DNA of 64,000 nucleotides. Source: Liolophura sinensis (Eukaryota > Mollusca > Polyplacophora > Chitonida > Chitonidae). A program made the translations under genes and the position numbers. Under the pieces are notes generated by a model. That model was not told the origin of the DNA, ran no database searches, and was given only the letters and a program-made list of their open reading frames with translations. The DNA lies in NCBI RefSeq assembly GCF_032854445.1, contig NC_088305.1:14429717-14493716 (forward strand), read 5' to 3'. This document shows positions 1 to 11,245 of this stretch, piece by piece (position 1 is the first letter of the stretch; every line of letters begins with the position of its first letter).

Positions 1-235
1 AAAAACAACAACAACAACAAAAAATAAAAAAACGATCCACAGTATTGGGGAAGATAATAATTACCCGAACACATACAATAGGAATTCAAGTTTGGATGTT
101 CTGGATCCCTAAACATTGTGAAAATGTGTGTGCTTATGAATAGTTAAACACCGAAGCCATAAAAAAATATGAAAGATATGAATGGAATATCTCTGTTACA
201 TGAATATGTACATTCAATATCAACGTTTGTTTTAG

Positions 236-462
236 AGTCCTCGGAAGTCAGAGACCTTGTCAAACCACTTGTGGCTGCCGTAACACCGTGGATTGAGGGA
301 AGCTTACATCAAGGACTGAGCGAGCACAGATCAGAAGCAGACAAAACTAAAATTCTTGACATGTTCTTTGAGCGTTTCCGTGACCAGGTTGCTCGAGATC
401 CACTATCCCATAGTCCTGATATCGTACAGACTTGCATGGTGATTAGAAAGCAAAACATCTAG
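236..462 (+). CDS. Terminal exon (exon 8) of an upstream SABATH-type methyltransferase copy
   Basis: This is the last coding exon of a gene copy that begins left of the window. The acceptor tttgttttag precedes 236. The exon enters in phase 1, so two bases complete a codon, and runs open to the TAG at 460-462, giving 75 codons with the stop. It encodes the C-terminal helical region of the methyltransferase, including FFERFRDQVARDPLSHS, which matches the family's closing 'lF.ry...v...p' segment. It differs from the copy-2 exon by a few substitutions, for example EVRDLVKPL here against EARDLAKAL. No frameshift is present, so at least the 3' end of this upstream copy looks intact. The bases before 236 are intronic although an ATG reading frame runs through them from 169. 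Confidence 0.8.
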
Positions 463-794
463 AAAAAGATGTTGACGTCGTACAATGAATATTGGACGAA
501 TGCAAATAGCCAAAGTATTCCTCTTACATACGTACATGTGCTTCAACCATCCGAAGGTAATTCAAGTACTAGTTCGCATTTCCAAATGGACCTCCTTTTA
601 AAGTCCATCAAATCTTAAGGCATGTACAAGTTTTGTGCATCTTTGTAACTTCAGAAAATTGCTTGAGTTTGTTAGTTTCTTTGCCCGACAAACAAGTTTC
701 GGCCGAGTTATAAGTAACAAAAGAAAGGTATGTTTTATTTTACATTTGCATATGGTTGATAAATAATTATTTGCCTCAGGAGACTATCAGCATG

Positions 795-945
795 GCAGTT
801 GCCGTGAGTTCAAAGCCACTTAATTCTGGCATCCTCTATGGGCGTACGTGAGAATGTCTTCTAGCAACGGGCGAAGAGCCGTTGGTTTGCGCCGGGCTCT
901 GTCGTTTTCTACCACCATAATGATGGCCGCCATCGTAAAGGCCAT
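795..945 (+). repeat. SINE-A fragment
   Basis: A degenerate copy begins with a B-box-like gtgagttcaaagcc. It continues through the family core (gggcgtacgtgagaatgtct) to accaccataatgatggccgcc. The same fragment sits at about 28687-28840 and 59447-59600 in the other units. Confidence 0.6.
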
Positions 946-1263
946 CAAGTAATTAAAAAAGTATCCTTAATTGAAATATAAACACGGTCAGGTAAATCAG
1001 TCAGATGTTTGTCGACTGTAACGTCGAGTTTCCCTCATAAATGTGCTATTGTGGTTGTCCGCGACTTAATTCAGATGTGTATGTAAACTCCACCCGTTGA
1101 AAAAAATAGGTCATGGTCTCAGAACAGAACACAAATAAACTGAAAACTGTTTGCCCACACCCGTTGCCTTATAATTGTTAGCTCTTATTAGTTTTTCAGA
1201 AACTGTTGTTTAACTGGTGTGTTAAAATATTTCAGAAGTATTAGGTTTTAGATCTACGGGTGT

Positions 1264-1345
1264 CTTTCAGGACAATTAACGAAGAAAGATCAACGCAGGA
1301 CAATCAACGAAGAAAGATCAACGAAGAAAGATCAATGTAGGACGA
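1264..1345 (+). repeat. Short tandem repeat of a 'caacgaagaaagat' motif
   Basis: The motif caacgaagaaagat recurs three to four times with spacers 'caggacaat'. Units 2 and 3 carry the same array at about 29155-29228 and 59916-59990. Confidence 0.7.
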
Positions 1346-1435
1346 CACCCTTTGCAAATTAAATCATGATTAACCAGGACGTTTTCTGCTCCATCCCGCT
1401 TGTCTGAGAACCGGCTATTTTGTGAGTGTTGCCTG

Positions 1436-1530
1436 GACCTTCCCACTTACGGCCCGAGAGGAAGCCATCATAAGCTGGACTTGAAGTCACAGCGACCGCA
1501 TTGGTGAGAGGCTCCTGCTTCACTGTGTAA
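1436..1530 (-). repeat. SINE-A head fragment, truncated by a deletion
   Basis: The tRNA-like head and start of the core of a minus-strand SINE-A remain. The 3' part present in units 2 and 3 (30260-30455 and 61021-61235) is missing here. The left edge is the junction of the 1.05-kb deletion. Confidence 0.65.
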
Positions 1531-3100
1531 ACAGATACACAGATTGCATATCAAACAGTTGTCTTCACTGTCAGTAAGCTCCACAATACCGAGACAGCAA
1601 GTGCTAGTAAAAATAAAACACTAAACAGGATTTCACAAAAACTGGGGTGGCAAAAAAACAGAGCAAAAATTAACATGAACTAGTTATGCTATCGCTATGG
1701 TTTAGTAGGTCATATTTGTCGTGACTCGACATATCCAATTCGAGGACAAGTATGTCAAGTGTGGTATGGTAGAGATCTCTTCTGCGTGTGAATCCGAAGT
1801 ACAGTGTAAGCTAAATCAGGGAGAAGAAACTGATAATTTGGATTCATCATTCACCATGTGCTGGAGGAAGGTTTGAGTTACATGGACATATTATTTGACT
1901 CCTGAGCCAAAGGTAATATTATTGACCTGAAAACCTTAAAGCATGTCAACAACAAACAGGTCAAATTTAATTCTGAGACAGCAAAACTCCGAAAGACCTA
2001 CTCTAGAAAGAGTACTTCTACGTGTGACTTTACACATAGCACAGATTCTGAATTCTTGGCAATCCATAGAATGTGGTGTAGTTCTGTTGGGTACAAAAAT
2101 AAAACAAAACCAATGACAAACAACGGCAGAAAAAATGGGTGTTCTGAAAACAGAGTAGAGCACAGAGACTTGAAACTCATGAGAATTCTATCAATAAATT
2201 AAACCTGGTTCTCTTAAACGACAGTCACATAGCTAACTGATGGCCTGACTACCGAAAATAAGCCCGTTATGGACTTTAACATATTTCTGAAAGTCTACAC
2301 TGAGCAAATCTTATGGTAACGCAATAAGCTGTAAACATTCTCAGTGATGAGATGTTCCACAACCGTTAAACGACGTACAAACAGCTGTCAAATGAACTGA
2401 ATTAATACCTCATGAATCTCATGATGTCACGCACGCTCGGGCTACACTAGGTGGGGATTATCGCAAACAAACGCGGGTAAAAGGCGTGACTTACAGTAGT
2501 TGGTAGACTGAATATACATCTTGCATGGTCAGGTTTGCCGGGGTAACGGTGTTATAAACTACCGTAAAATCGCGTGTTTTAGCCCCCCTAGATTACAAAA
2601 GCCGCCATTTATGTCTCGCATAAATCTGCGAACTCACGAGACCAAAATGCTGATTCGGTACATAACAGTTCCAGATTAGTTGATCAGTGAAATGGCTGTT
2701 TAACACGGGCTAAAGTTGACAGAAGACATAACGAAGGGAGAATTAAACGCGCCGTGTTTCACACGTTCGCCGGGTCAGGTTTGAGGAAACCGCTTCTGGG
2801 AGTTACAGACATAAGTAACGCAGTATCCACTCCACCATTGATCAGCTGGATTTTACATTCACACTCAAGGGGATCAGCTGTATAAAAACACAATCAGCCC
2901 ACTCGGTTGACCTCACAGGAACGGCCAGGATGTCCGAAGACCTCTCTGAAAAAGTCTTGACATGTTAAGCGGTAGTTCACATCACAATTTAATATATCAA
3001 AGATGATTCCCGCACATCTGAACAGGCGTGACCAGCCGACTGATTGTAGCGCTGAGAAGATGTAGACCTATATCTTTCACCGGGCCCACGCGATTGACCT

Positions 3101-3173
3101 CTACAGTCTATTTCTTTTAGCCAGTCGCCTATATTCAGATGTCTGTAAAATCAGTCATACTCGTTACCAAAAG
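3101..3173 (+). repeat. 75-bp dispersed repeat, copy A
   Basis: The segment contains tctatttcttttagccagtc, then a 'tatattcag' block, then 'cgttaccaaaag'. Similar sequence occurs inverted at 3674-3760 and again at 9729-9802, and in unit 2 at about 32060-32125, 32630-32705 and 38610-38690. Confidence 0.55.
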
Positions 3174-3673
3174 AAGTGGAAGTCTGGTTCTAATTGATAA
3201 TGTTAAACTCAATCAGCCTTGTTTCGACACCAAGAAGTAATTGCCTCGGATGACGTTATAATTTCTCCTAAACCAGTGGCATGCTGGATAATGGGAGGAG
3301 TTAAACATCTTTGACGCAGGGCGACACCAGGTACCTTAACTGGTATCGACTTAACTGTAAACCCTGTTACTGACACTGCCATATTTGTAGTTGTTTATTC
3401 GCAGACACAGTAGTGTAATGTGTATCACTGCGTGGAGTTTGTTTGAACCGCTTCTTGATGCATTGTAATACAAATTACTCTCCACACCCATTGCCCAGCA
3501 TTCCGTTTGTTTCCGGACAATTATGACGTCACAGAGGTAATGAGTCTTTGGTGTTTAAACCATGCTTATGTAGTTCAGCACCATGAATTAGAAAAAAACA
3601 ACAACTGCATTTTCCTTCCAATGACACAGACGTACAACATATCAATGTGTAGAGCCTGTGTTATCACGTGTTA

Positions 3674-3760
3674 CTAAGCAAAGGCAATTTTGGTAGCAAG
3701 TATTACTGATTTTACCCATAGCTGAATATAGGTCACTGGCTAAAAGAAATAGACTATAGG
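3674..3760 (-). repeat. 75-bp dispersed repeat, copy B (inverted)
   Basis: Read on the minus strand this matches 3101-3173 with scattered substitutions. It continues into ctaccaaaattgcctttgc, which is also shared with copy C at 9729-9802. A and B form an inverted pair about 500 bp apart. Confidence 0.55.
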
Positions 3761-4734
3761 TTCGTCTGGTTTACCACAAGCTTGCCTAGAAAGCTGAGGC
3801 GCAATGACCTGAAACACTCATGACATCCTGGCTGCTGATGAATTGTGGAGGGCTGAGGTCAATGTATCGAGTTCTTGACATCCTGGGGTTTCCTTCATAA
3901 AACGACGTGCGACATTGTTTTTATGGTACATTTCTCGTATGATATTGTGTACGTCCTTATTAATGTACCATTGTCCTATATATGCGATATCTTACAAGTG
4001 CGACTTCTTTGTTGAAGTAGCCCCAGGTGGGTTGAGGTGGACTGATGGTCGATGTGTTGAGGTTAAAGACGCGCTGATTAAAAGCTCTGGCTGGAATTTC
4101 TTACATGACTGACAACTTCCTACTTCTCTTCTCCTATTTAGAGACCATGTTTGCAGTTTAGACCGTTTCATCCATTTGAAACAAATTTTGCTGTGACTTT
4201 GAGAGGTCTGTTTACAGTGCAACGACAGTAATGTTAAGAATGCTTGAGTTCTTATTCTTAACGACATTATTCATAAAGTTAAATGAGAGTATTGAATAAG
4301 GCAACCAACGCCTGCAGTAATGCTTGCTATTATGTACATGTCAATAGGCCTCTTTTAATCCATCTGAAACTAAATACAGAGCTTGCATCAAGGTAATTTC
4401 AAAGACTTGAAAACTGTCAAAATTGACGTTCAGTGTGTTCTATATTTAATTAGTCTGTCAGTGTGTTTAAAATATCTCATCCGTATAATGATTTGTTTTT
4501 CACGTTGATTTATATTCCACATCTATAGCTATAGTATTTACGTATCGTGTCATCAAATGTCGGCCATTGTCAAATCATGCTATTTGCAAATCGAACAGAC
4601 TGAGTGGACATTGATATGCGTTATAACCTGAGATAAAAAAAGCTATATTTTGTCGAACTGTCCCACGTGTGATTCAACGAACGTTACACTGTGCAAGAGG
4701 ACACATGGGCGGCTTTCATCGCTTACAGGATCGC

Positions 4735-5090
4735 TTCGTTGGCCTTATGGTTAGACGCGGGATGAGACCCGGATGAGGCCATACCAAAGACTTTAAGAGT
4801 GGAAATTGATGCTGTCTGGCTTGGCGCTTATGACTGAGAGGTTAGAGCGAGGAAACAGGAGTGGTTGACCCGGTGTGAGTATAGTGTGACTGAGTGGGGC
4901 GTGTTGTCTGGTGTCTTTGGCGTGATACTTTAGTGACGGCAGCATTTTGGCGGCATTGGCTCACATGATCCTGTCACAAGAAGACACAGTATATGTATAC
5001 ACACCGAATGACTAGTTATATGACTGAAATATTGTTAACTATGACGTTAAACTCCAAAAATACATGCATACATACACACATACATGCATA
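4735..5090 (+). repeat. SINE-B copy
   Basis: A tRNA-like head (ggccttatggttagacg) is followed by 'ccataccaaagactttaa', a body with tggtgtctttggcgtgatac, and an end in gacgttaaactccaaa plus a 'catacata' tail. The same family occurs at 8588-8905 (minus) and 23042-23365. The unit-2 counterpart is at about 33672-34025. Confidence 0.65.
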
Positions 5091-5597
5091 CTCAATACAA
5101 CGCATGTGACGCTCTGTGAAAAATGTGAAAAAAATGGCTTTATTTGCATCACTTTCATGTGAACATATATTTAATACGACGCCAACACAGCATTCTGAGT
5201 AGTTTTAGACCAATGACTTCTTATACACTGCAATTAACATCACTACATATTTTTGTAGCTAATTCTGCGTATGCCATTGCGCTAAGTGGTGTCAAAGTTG
5301 TTTTTTTTAAGTATATATATATAAATAGTTTGTATAAGAACCTACCCAATGTCAACTGACGAAAAACCGATTTCTATCTGTTACGTGATACCATTTGTAA
5401 ATGGTTTGGTATTTTATTAATCTATTGATTTTTAATTGACATTGTATACTTAAGTAACTTGCAAACAGACAACGATTTTCCCAGAGTTCTCCGATATCGT
5501 CCTCAAAACAAAAACAACCAAAAAACTGACCTTCATTTTATATCAGTGAAACTTCTTAAGTATATGACTTTCTGTAACAATATATCCCTCGAAATAG

Positions 5598-5745
5598 ACA
5601 TTCAAATACCAGCCGTCAATCACTAAGGACGTTCTAGATCAATAATCGCAAGGCCAATTCCCAAAACGACGTATAACACAAACCACCACAGAACTAGAAA
5701 AGTAATGAAGTAAGTAAATAATGAAATACCTGTTCCCGAAATATC
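5598..5745 (+). repeat. Diverged internal repeat, partner of 7695-7815
   Basis: The segment runs from 'gacattcaaatacc' through 'ggacgttct', 'aataatcgcaaggccaattc' and 'ccaaaacgacgtataacac'. It aligns with gaps and substitutions to 7695-7815. Both partners are present again in unit 2, so the internal duplication is older than the 29-kb duplication. Confidence 0.45.
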
Positions 5746-6957
5746 ACGGAAATTGTGAAGTACGGAAAGTTATTATTTTCCAAATATCTATATAACCGTC
5801 GTGTAGACATAAACGTTATTTAGTATTGTGGAAAAAACACCTCAGATACTAGTGACAGATATCACCCATCCCCTTAATGTTGATCAGATCGCAGATATTC
5901 CTGAGGAAGCTAAGATCGTTGTGTGAAACACAAGCCCATTCAAGAGTGACGGAAGGACTCACTTCTCTCGATCCTACTCGGAAATCTATGGGCCATACAG
6001 GTCTTTAATCACTTTATCAGAGAATGCATGAACTATATATATTAGAAATAAATTTAGATAGAAGTCAGCCAGAAGCATTGATTCGCTAGAGGTCTTTTTT
6101 TTAAGTTGCTGCTATTTAAGTATTTACATGAACAGTTAGAGGAAAATTGACATGAGGCCATATACATAGACAAGAGGCTATATTTCATCAGTTCTTTGTG
6201 ACCATTCGCCGGCTATCACACTGCTGTTGCTGTTATGGTTTGTCACCGAGCTGTATCTTATAGTCTTTTGTATTTCCATACTGAAGTTAGACCTACAATA
6301 TACAGTTTGTCTCTCCACTGATTTAGTGGAAAAGAATTCACTTCTCAATCAATATTTATAAGTATCAATCAACTCGTAAAGCTTCCGCCACAAGCGTGTA
6401 TAGGCTTCACAACAGCGACCCAGTTATATCCCATATGTTATCCAGCAGTAACAGCTTAACATATAGCTTAAATCAGTTTGTTCTCCGAAGCTAAACTAAA
6501 ACTTAGGTCAGAATCAAATCAGAATACGGGCAAAATTACTAAACTACTGAATAAATGAACAAAACAAATCTGAATGTTTATCTAGCTGTCATAATCTTGA
6601 TGACAACTTAAATATGGAAAAAAAAAGAAATATGATCGGTCGAGTTCACACACAACAGTCTAATTTAGACTTCCAGATTTGAGGTCAATGCCTTATGCAT
6701 AGCTAATAGACTGGAACAACTATGATGATCGTGACCTACCGAAAAAACCATAAATGTTTAACTGAATGTGACTCCGACATAATATAAAAACAGACATTTT
6801 ATTCACATCAAAGTTCATACACTTACTAAGATCTTAGTACACTGAGTTTCAGATAACTCACCCACGTGTTGCAATAAGCTGTTATAATACACGTTTCACA
6901 TCCAGCAAAAGTATATTGACGTCATAGTTAATAAGAAACATCTTTCAATGCCCGGCA

Positions 6958-7230
6958 GTTGGAATCTGTGGCCGAGGTGCTAAGCGTGTCAGCGCGGCGC
7001 AGTAACCCAGAAATCACTTACCAATGCCGTCGCTGTGATTTCAAGGCCACTTCTTTTTGCTTTCGTCTCCGGCACTATGTCGGAAGGCCTGTTAGCAACC
7101 TGCGGATGATCGTGGGTTTCCCCTGGGCTATCTCCGGTTTCCTCCCACCATAATACTAGCTGCTAGTGTGCAAGCGAAATATTTTCGAACTTGGCGTAAA
7201 AAAAGCATATCAAATAAATACAACACGCAG
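6958..7230 (+). repeat. SINE-A copy, degenerate
   Basis: A head with gtggccgaggtgctaagcg is followed by a B-box-like gtgatttcaaggcc and the core (ggaaggcctgttagcaacct). It ends in gcgtaaaaaaagcatatcaa plus an aaata tail. The unit-2 counterpart is 35842-36110. Confidence 0.7.
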
Positions 7231-7694
7231 GCGTAAGGATCAAGTAAAACCTAATTACATCAACTTTCATTGACACATTCGCCATAATTTTGTGCATAGT
7301 TTTACTATTATCTAGTAAATGATGATTCAGCTGTTTGCTGTACAATCCTTAGCACAAAGATGATGGGCTGATTGACGGCCGATAGTTAACCTCGCCCACT
7401 GGATGAATATATCAAAAGGAAGGTCATCTTTACTTGATCCGACATGGAAATACACCACTATAGCTGGCACGGTCTGGTTGGAAGAACTACGACATAGTAC
7501 TTCTCCCTCATTTATACCTATATTCCAACATCGCGACAGAACACACAGCGATGCCGGTATTAAAGGGCTTCATGTAGTCAGTGAAATTAAGATATTATTT
7601 CCATGTTTCCGCCAAAGTGTAAAGAACCATAGGGAAGTCCTAATAGCCCTAGTGCGCAAATATGCGAATAACAAAAATAAATATAAGCCTCATG

Positions 7695-7815
7695 TCCGAC
7701 ATTCATATACCATTGGTAGTCCGTAAAGGGCGTTCCAAGTCGATAATCGTAAAATCAATTTCCAAAACAACGTTAACACTAGCTCCCAAAGACAAAGGTA
7801 TGTAAGAAATTATAC
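7695..7815 (+). repeat. Diverged internal repeat, partner of 5598-5745
   Basis: It shares 'gacattcatatacc', 'ggcgttcc', 'gataatcgtaaaatcaattt' and 'ccaaaacaacgttaacac' with the partner segment. Confidence 0.45.
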
Positions 7816-8287
7816 AATTAGGAAATAAAGCCGGTAACACACAAGAGAGAAGCGCTCATCAGTTTTCAGTGATGCCGGGCAGACAGTGGGTATTAACAGA
7901 CAGCGGATTCACACTTTTCTTTTATGTGTGTGCAATGGACTTTGACGATAATGATAGAAGCATACCTCTAATGGCTTGTATGCAAATTTTACGCACACTT
8001 CTACGATTAAACAGACGCAAGTTGAGCTCAGGATATATTTCAACCCAATACTACTCTCGGCAATTCAAACTACATTATTTATATTTTAATTTTTGGGGAT
8101 GTTAGCGATTTTCACGGTCTTGTTTGACAACATCCTGCCCTGTAACCTACACTGTAAAGTGCTGACTGTCGGACAAGATGTCAGCACCAACTGAGGTGTT
8201 ATAGCGCGCTTTCTGATTGACTAAAGGTAATTTGGGAGGTGTAACCGTCGATGGGTCAGTTTATGAGCTGTATCGGGCTGTCATCCC

Positions 8288-8370
8288 ACAGTAATGGTAC
8301 AAAATATAAGTGAAATGTTATAAGTACGGCGTATAGCACCAATCAATTAAATATATAAATAAACATTTAC
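8288..8370 (+). repeat. SINE-A 3' fragment, left arm of an inverted pair
   Basis: It contains the family tail aagtgaaatgttataagtac and caccaatcaa plus A/T-rich units. It faces the minus-strand fragment at 8375-8530 tail to tail. Confidence 0.6.
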
Positions 8371-8374
8371 GTAT

Positions 8375-8530
8375 TTATTTATTTATTTCATTGGTATTTT
8401 ACGCCGTGCTCAAGAATATTTCACTTATACGACAGCGGCTTGCATTATGGCGGAATGAAACCCGACAGAGCGTTGGGGAAACCCACGACCACCCGCAGGT
8501 TGCTGTTAAACGTTCCCGCGTACAACCTCC
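8375..8530 (-). repeat. SINE-A 3' fragment, right arm of an inverted pair
   Basis: On the minus strand it carries the core from gcaacctgcgggtggtcgtg to the tail gtgaaatattcttgagcacg and caatgaaataaataaataaa. The unit-2 counterpart is 37259-37410. Confidence 0.65.
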
Positions 8531-8587
8531 TATAAATAAACAGGTTTCAGTAAACAAATATATGGGCTAATATCAAATTATGTAACA

Positions 8588-8905
8588 TGGGTTTTTTACG
8601 TCGCACTTAGGAAGTATTCGGACATAACACTCGAAGGGGTCATTAGGTGTGTGTACATATGTTGTGTCCTCTTCAGTGCATTCCACCCCAAAGTGCTGTG
8701 ATCACTAAAATATCATACTGAAGACACCAGACCTGACACCCCACCCAGTCACATTATACTGACACCAGACCAACCAGTCTTGTTTGTTTACTCTAGCGTT
8801 TCAACGATGAGCGCCAAACAAGATAGAAACAAGTAGCGTCCTTTTTAAAGTCTTTCACATGACACGACTCAGGTTTGATGCCATGCGAGTCAAACCCAGT
8901 AGTTC
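8588..8905 (-). repeat. SINE-B copy, reversed
   Basis: The minus strand reads gactcgcatggcatcaaacc, 'gaaagactttaaaaa', 'gtcagtataatgtgactggg', 'ggtgtctt' and a 'gtgcgacgtaaaa' end. These match the order of blocks in the SINE-B copy at 4735-5090. The unit-2 counterpart at about 37470-37780 contributes most of a misleading 193-codon open frame. Confidence 0.6.
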
Positions 8906-8986
8906 ATCCAAGCAACAGATTCAGCAATTCATATATCTGTCAAATAAAACCAGTGTATTTATAGTAACTGATTTAAATAGCAGTTG

Positions 8987-9235
8987 GGGCCTCCGTGGCT
9001 CAGTTTAGCGCGCTAGTGACCCAGAAGCCTGTCACCAATGCGGTCGCTGTGAGTTCAAGTCCAACTTATGCTGGCTTCCTCTCCGGCCGTACGTGGGAAG
9101 GTCTGGCAGCAACCTGCGGATGGTTGTGGCTTTTCCTCCGGGCTTTGCTCGGTTTCCACCCACCATAATGCTGGCCGCCGTCGTATAAGTGAAATATTCT
9201 TGAGTACGGCGTAAAACACCAATCAAAAAATAAAT
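8987..9235 (+). repeat. SINE-A, near-complete copy with tRNA-like head
   Basis: The head 'ggcctccgtggctcag' is A-box-like and 'gctgtgagttcaagtcc' is B-box-like. The conserved core with gtacgtgggaaggtctggca follows. The end is gtgaaatattcttgagtacg, 'gcgtaaaacaccaatca' and an (aaata)n tail. The unit-2 version at 37866-38125 keeps a better A-box (tggctcagtcggttagcgcg), of which a few bases are lost here. Confidence 0.8.
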
Positions 9236-9237
9236 AA

Positions 9238-9345
9238 ATAGCAGTTTAACCTGCGGAATGGTCGTGGTTTCCCCCGGGCTCTGCCCTTCTTCCACCCACC
9301 ATCAGACAAGTGAAATATTCTTGAGTACGACGAAAAACACCTATC
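9238..9345 (+). repeat. SINE-A 3' fragment directly downstream of a full copy
   Basis: The core from 'aacctgcgg' and the tail 'gtgaaatattcttgagtacg' repeat immediately after the preceding SINE. This gives a tandem dimer-like arrangement, repeated in unit 2 at 38130-38245. Confidence 0.6.
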
Positions 9346-9728
9346 AAAGAAAAAAATAAATCAAATATAACAGTTTATAAGATATGTAACGTGTTAAATA
9401 CCGATTTTGCTCGTATATATGTGTGGCACCGAACAAACTGTCACATACAGGTTTAGGCGATGTTTGGCTCTTAACTTACTTACCACGCACCTCGATTTGA
9501 GGATTTTCCATCCAACACAAGCTTAATGAAACACACACCTCTAACAAAAAGCAATGGACGATATTTACCATTCAAGCGTATACAAAGGCTGTATTGGTCA
9601 TTCGGGATTTTCAAAATCCCGACACAATATGAGAAATGGGGCCCATAATGACAAATAAAAGGGCGTCAAACTATAGGATGTTATTATCGGGACACACATT
9701 AATTCTTATTTGTTTTGAGTCACTGACC

Positions 9729-9802
9729 AAGGCAATTTTAGTAACGAGTACGACGAATTTTACACACAGCGGAAATAAGCGACTGGCTAAAAAGAATATA
9801 CT
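9729..9802 (-). repeat. 75-bp dispersed repeat, copy C
   Basis: On the minus strand it reads 'tctttttagccagtcgctta', then 'gtgtaaaat', then 'cgttactaaaattgcc', in the same block order as copies A and B. Confidence 0.5.
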
Positions 9803-10147
9803 AATAAATTAAACTCCCTTGGAGAAATAACGTTTAGAATGTCTGAGAAACCCACGGCGTTGGGCCACGACAATGTCACTTGGTTTCGTGGGAAGTAATT
9901 AATTGCAGACACCGCGTTTATTGTAATCTAAATGTACTTCTCCTTTCATTGGGAAGGGAAGAGAACTGCTGTTCCAGTCTTGCAACGTTTTGGTATTTTG
10001 ACAGAGGACAAGTTTTAACCGATTTACATGGTTTTGTCTATTTAACCCTTTTCCTACACCAAAAACTCTTTTCTAAACCGTCGATTTTTAACATGGGTTT
10101 GCTATGATTGACCAAGACTTTGTGTAGTGCTTGTTTGTCGCTATCAT

Positions 10148-10355
10148 ATTTTTATTTATTTATTTATTTTTTGATTGACGTTTTACGGCGTACTCAAGAA
10201 TATTTCACTCATGCGACCGTGGCCAGCCTTATGGCCAAAACCCTGTGAGAACGCTCGACCATCAGCAGGTTGATATCAGAACTTTCCCACGTATGGCCGG
10301 AGAGGGTAGCCAACATGAACTGAACTTGATCTAAGAGCGACCGCGTTGGTGAGAT
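10148..10355 (-). repeat. SINE-A copy, reversed
   Basis: From the left it reads the reversed tail (tttatttatttattttttga), 'gtactcaagaatatttcact', the core, and a head ending near gagcgaccgcgttggtgaga. Unit 2 keeps only about 39025-39155 because of a deletion. Confidence 0.7.
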
Positions 10356-11132
10356 GCTCTTGGGCCTGTGCGGCGCGCCTGGCGTGTCATCTTTTTTAAC
10401 AACTGGCTTTAAGCAGACGAAAGTTTGGTGGGGTGCAGATAAACACAGACATAATCTTTCTGCAGGTATGCATATTCGAAGTGATTTCTCTCTGGCGCTA
10501 GGTTATAGTGAATATATGAGGCCATTGGCAAATACTGGAACAAAAGGTTTCTTCAACTTAAAGATACATTACAGTAGGTCGTGTTCTTTGAACATAGTAC
10601 ATTTCTGATAACGATCTTATGAAAACAAAGCACTCGGTCCTTGGTTGACAGCTACAAGCCGCCATTGTTATCAGATTTAACGTTTTCAGGAAAGACAAAT
10701 TAATAATTAAATAGTGAAGATAAGTTATTTTTACTAGTTAAAACTCTTTACTTCATGAGTATAGAGTAAAATTCCATAAACGTGTACGCTAAATTATTCA
10801 CCCATTACAACATTGACATAGTTGTAAAATCACTTGACCCGCAAGACAGCGGCCTAGATTTTAAAAAATAGGACTGACTGTCCGATAGCAAACACAAGTA
10901 CATCTGCATGTATAATTTGACAAGATGGAGTTGAATTCCCGAGACTTCTCAGCACTGGGGCTACTCTTTGCCAAGGGGAAACAATCGTGATATTACTGAA
11001 ATTAAGAAAACTGTTGTAATGAAACCAAAGGAAAATACTGTGTCCTTTAACATGCGATACATCTGCCAATGTAATTAAGTGTAAAACAATGTGATATAAT
11101 TTAACAACATACAGCATAGAGAGTAAAACCAG

Positions 11133-11245
11133 AGCATCGACGACAGTGTGGTGGCTGGCAAATGGTCACACGTAACCGGTAAAATGCGTCTCTATTGTCA
11201 ATTTCCTCAGTTAAGGTTTTATTCTAACTATTGATGTAAACACAC
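11133..11245 (+). repeat. Dispersed repeat R, copy R1
   Basis: The block 'agagcatcgacgacagtgtg', 'ggcaaatggtcacac' and 'aaggttttattctaact' resembles 12612-12745 (R2). Its last block also recurs at about 27635 (R3). Unit 2 has the equivalent at about 39780-39890. Confidence 0.45.

Larger units (their letters stand above)
1..3621. repeat. End portion of an earlier tandem unit
   Basis: This stretch aligns nearly base for base with about 27877-32571 and 58643-63457. It carries the last exon of an upstream methyltransferase copy and about 3.2 kb of downstream DNA. Compared with the other two units it lacks about 1.05 kb at the junction near 1435. It therefore looks like the tail of a unit whose main body lies left of the window. 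Confidence 0.85.

Noticed and set aside
169-235. Start of the terminal-exon frame at an upstream ATG (169)
   Set aside because: These bases precede a strong acceptor (tttgttttag) at 235 and are intronic by comparison with the joined gene copies. The equivalent ATG in copy 2 is mutated.
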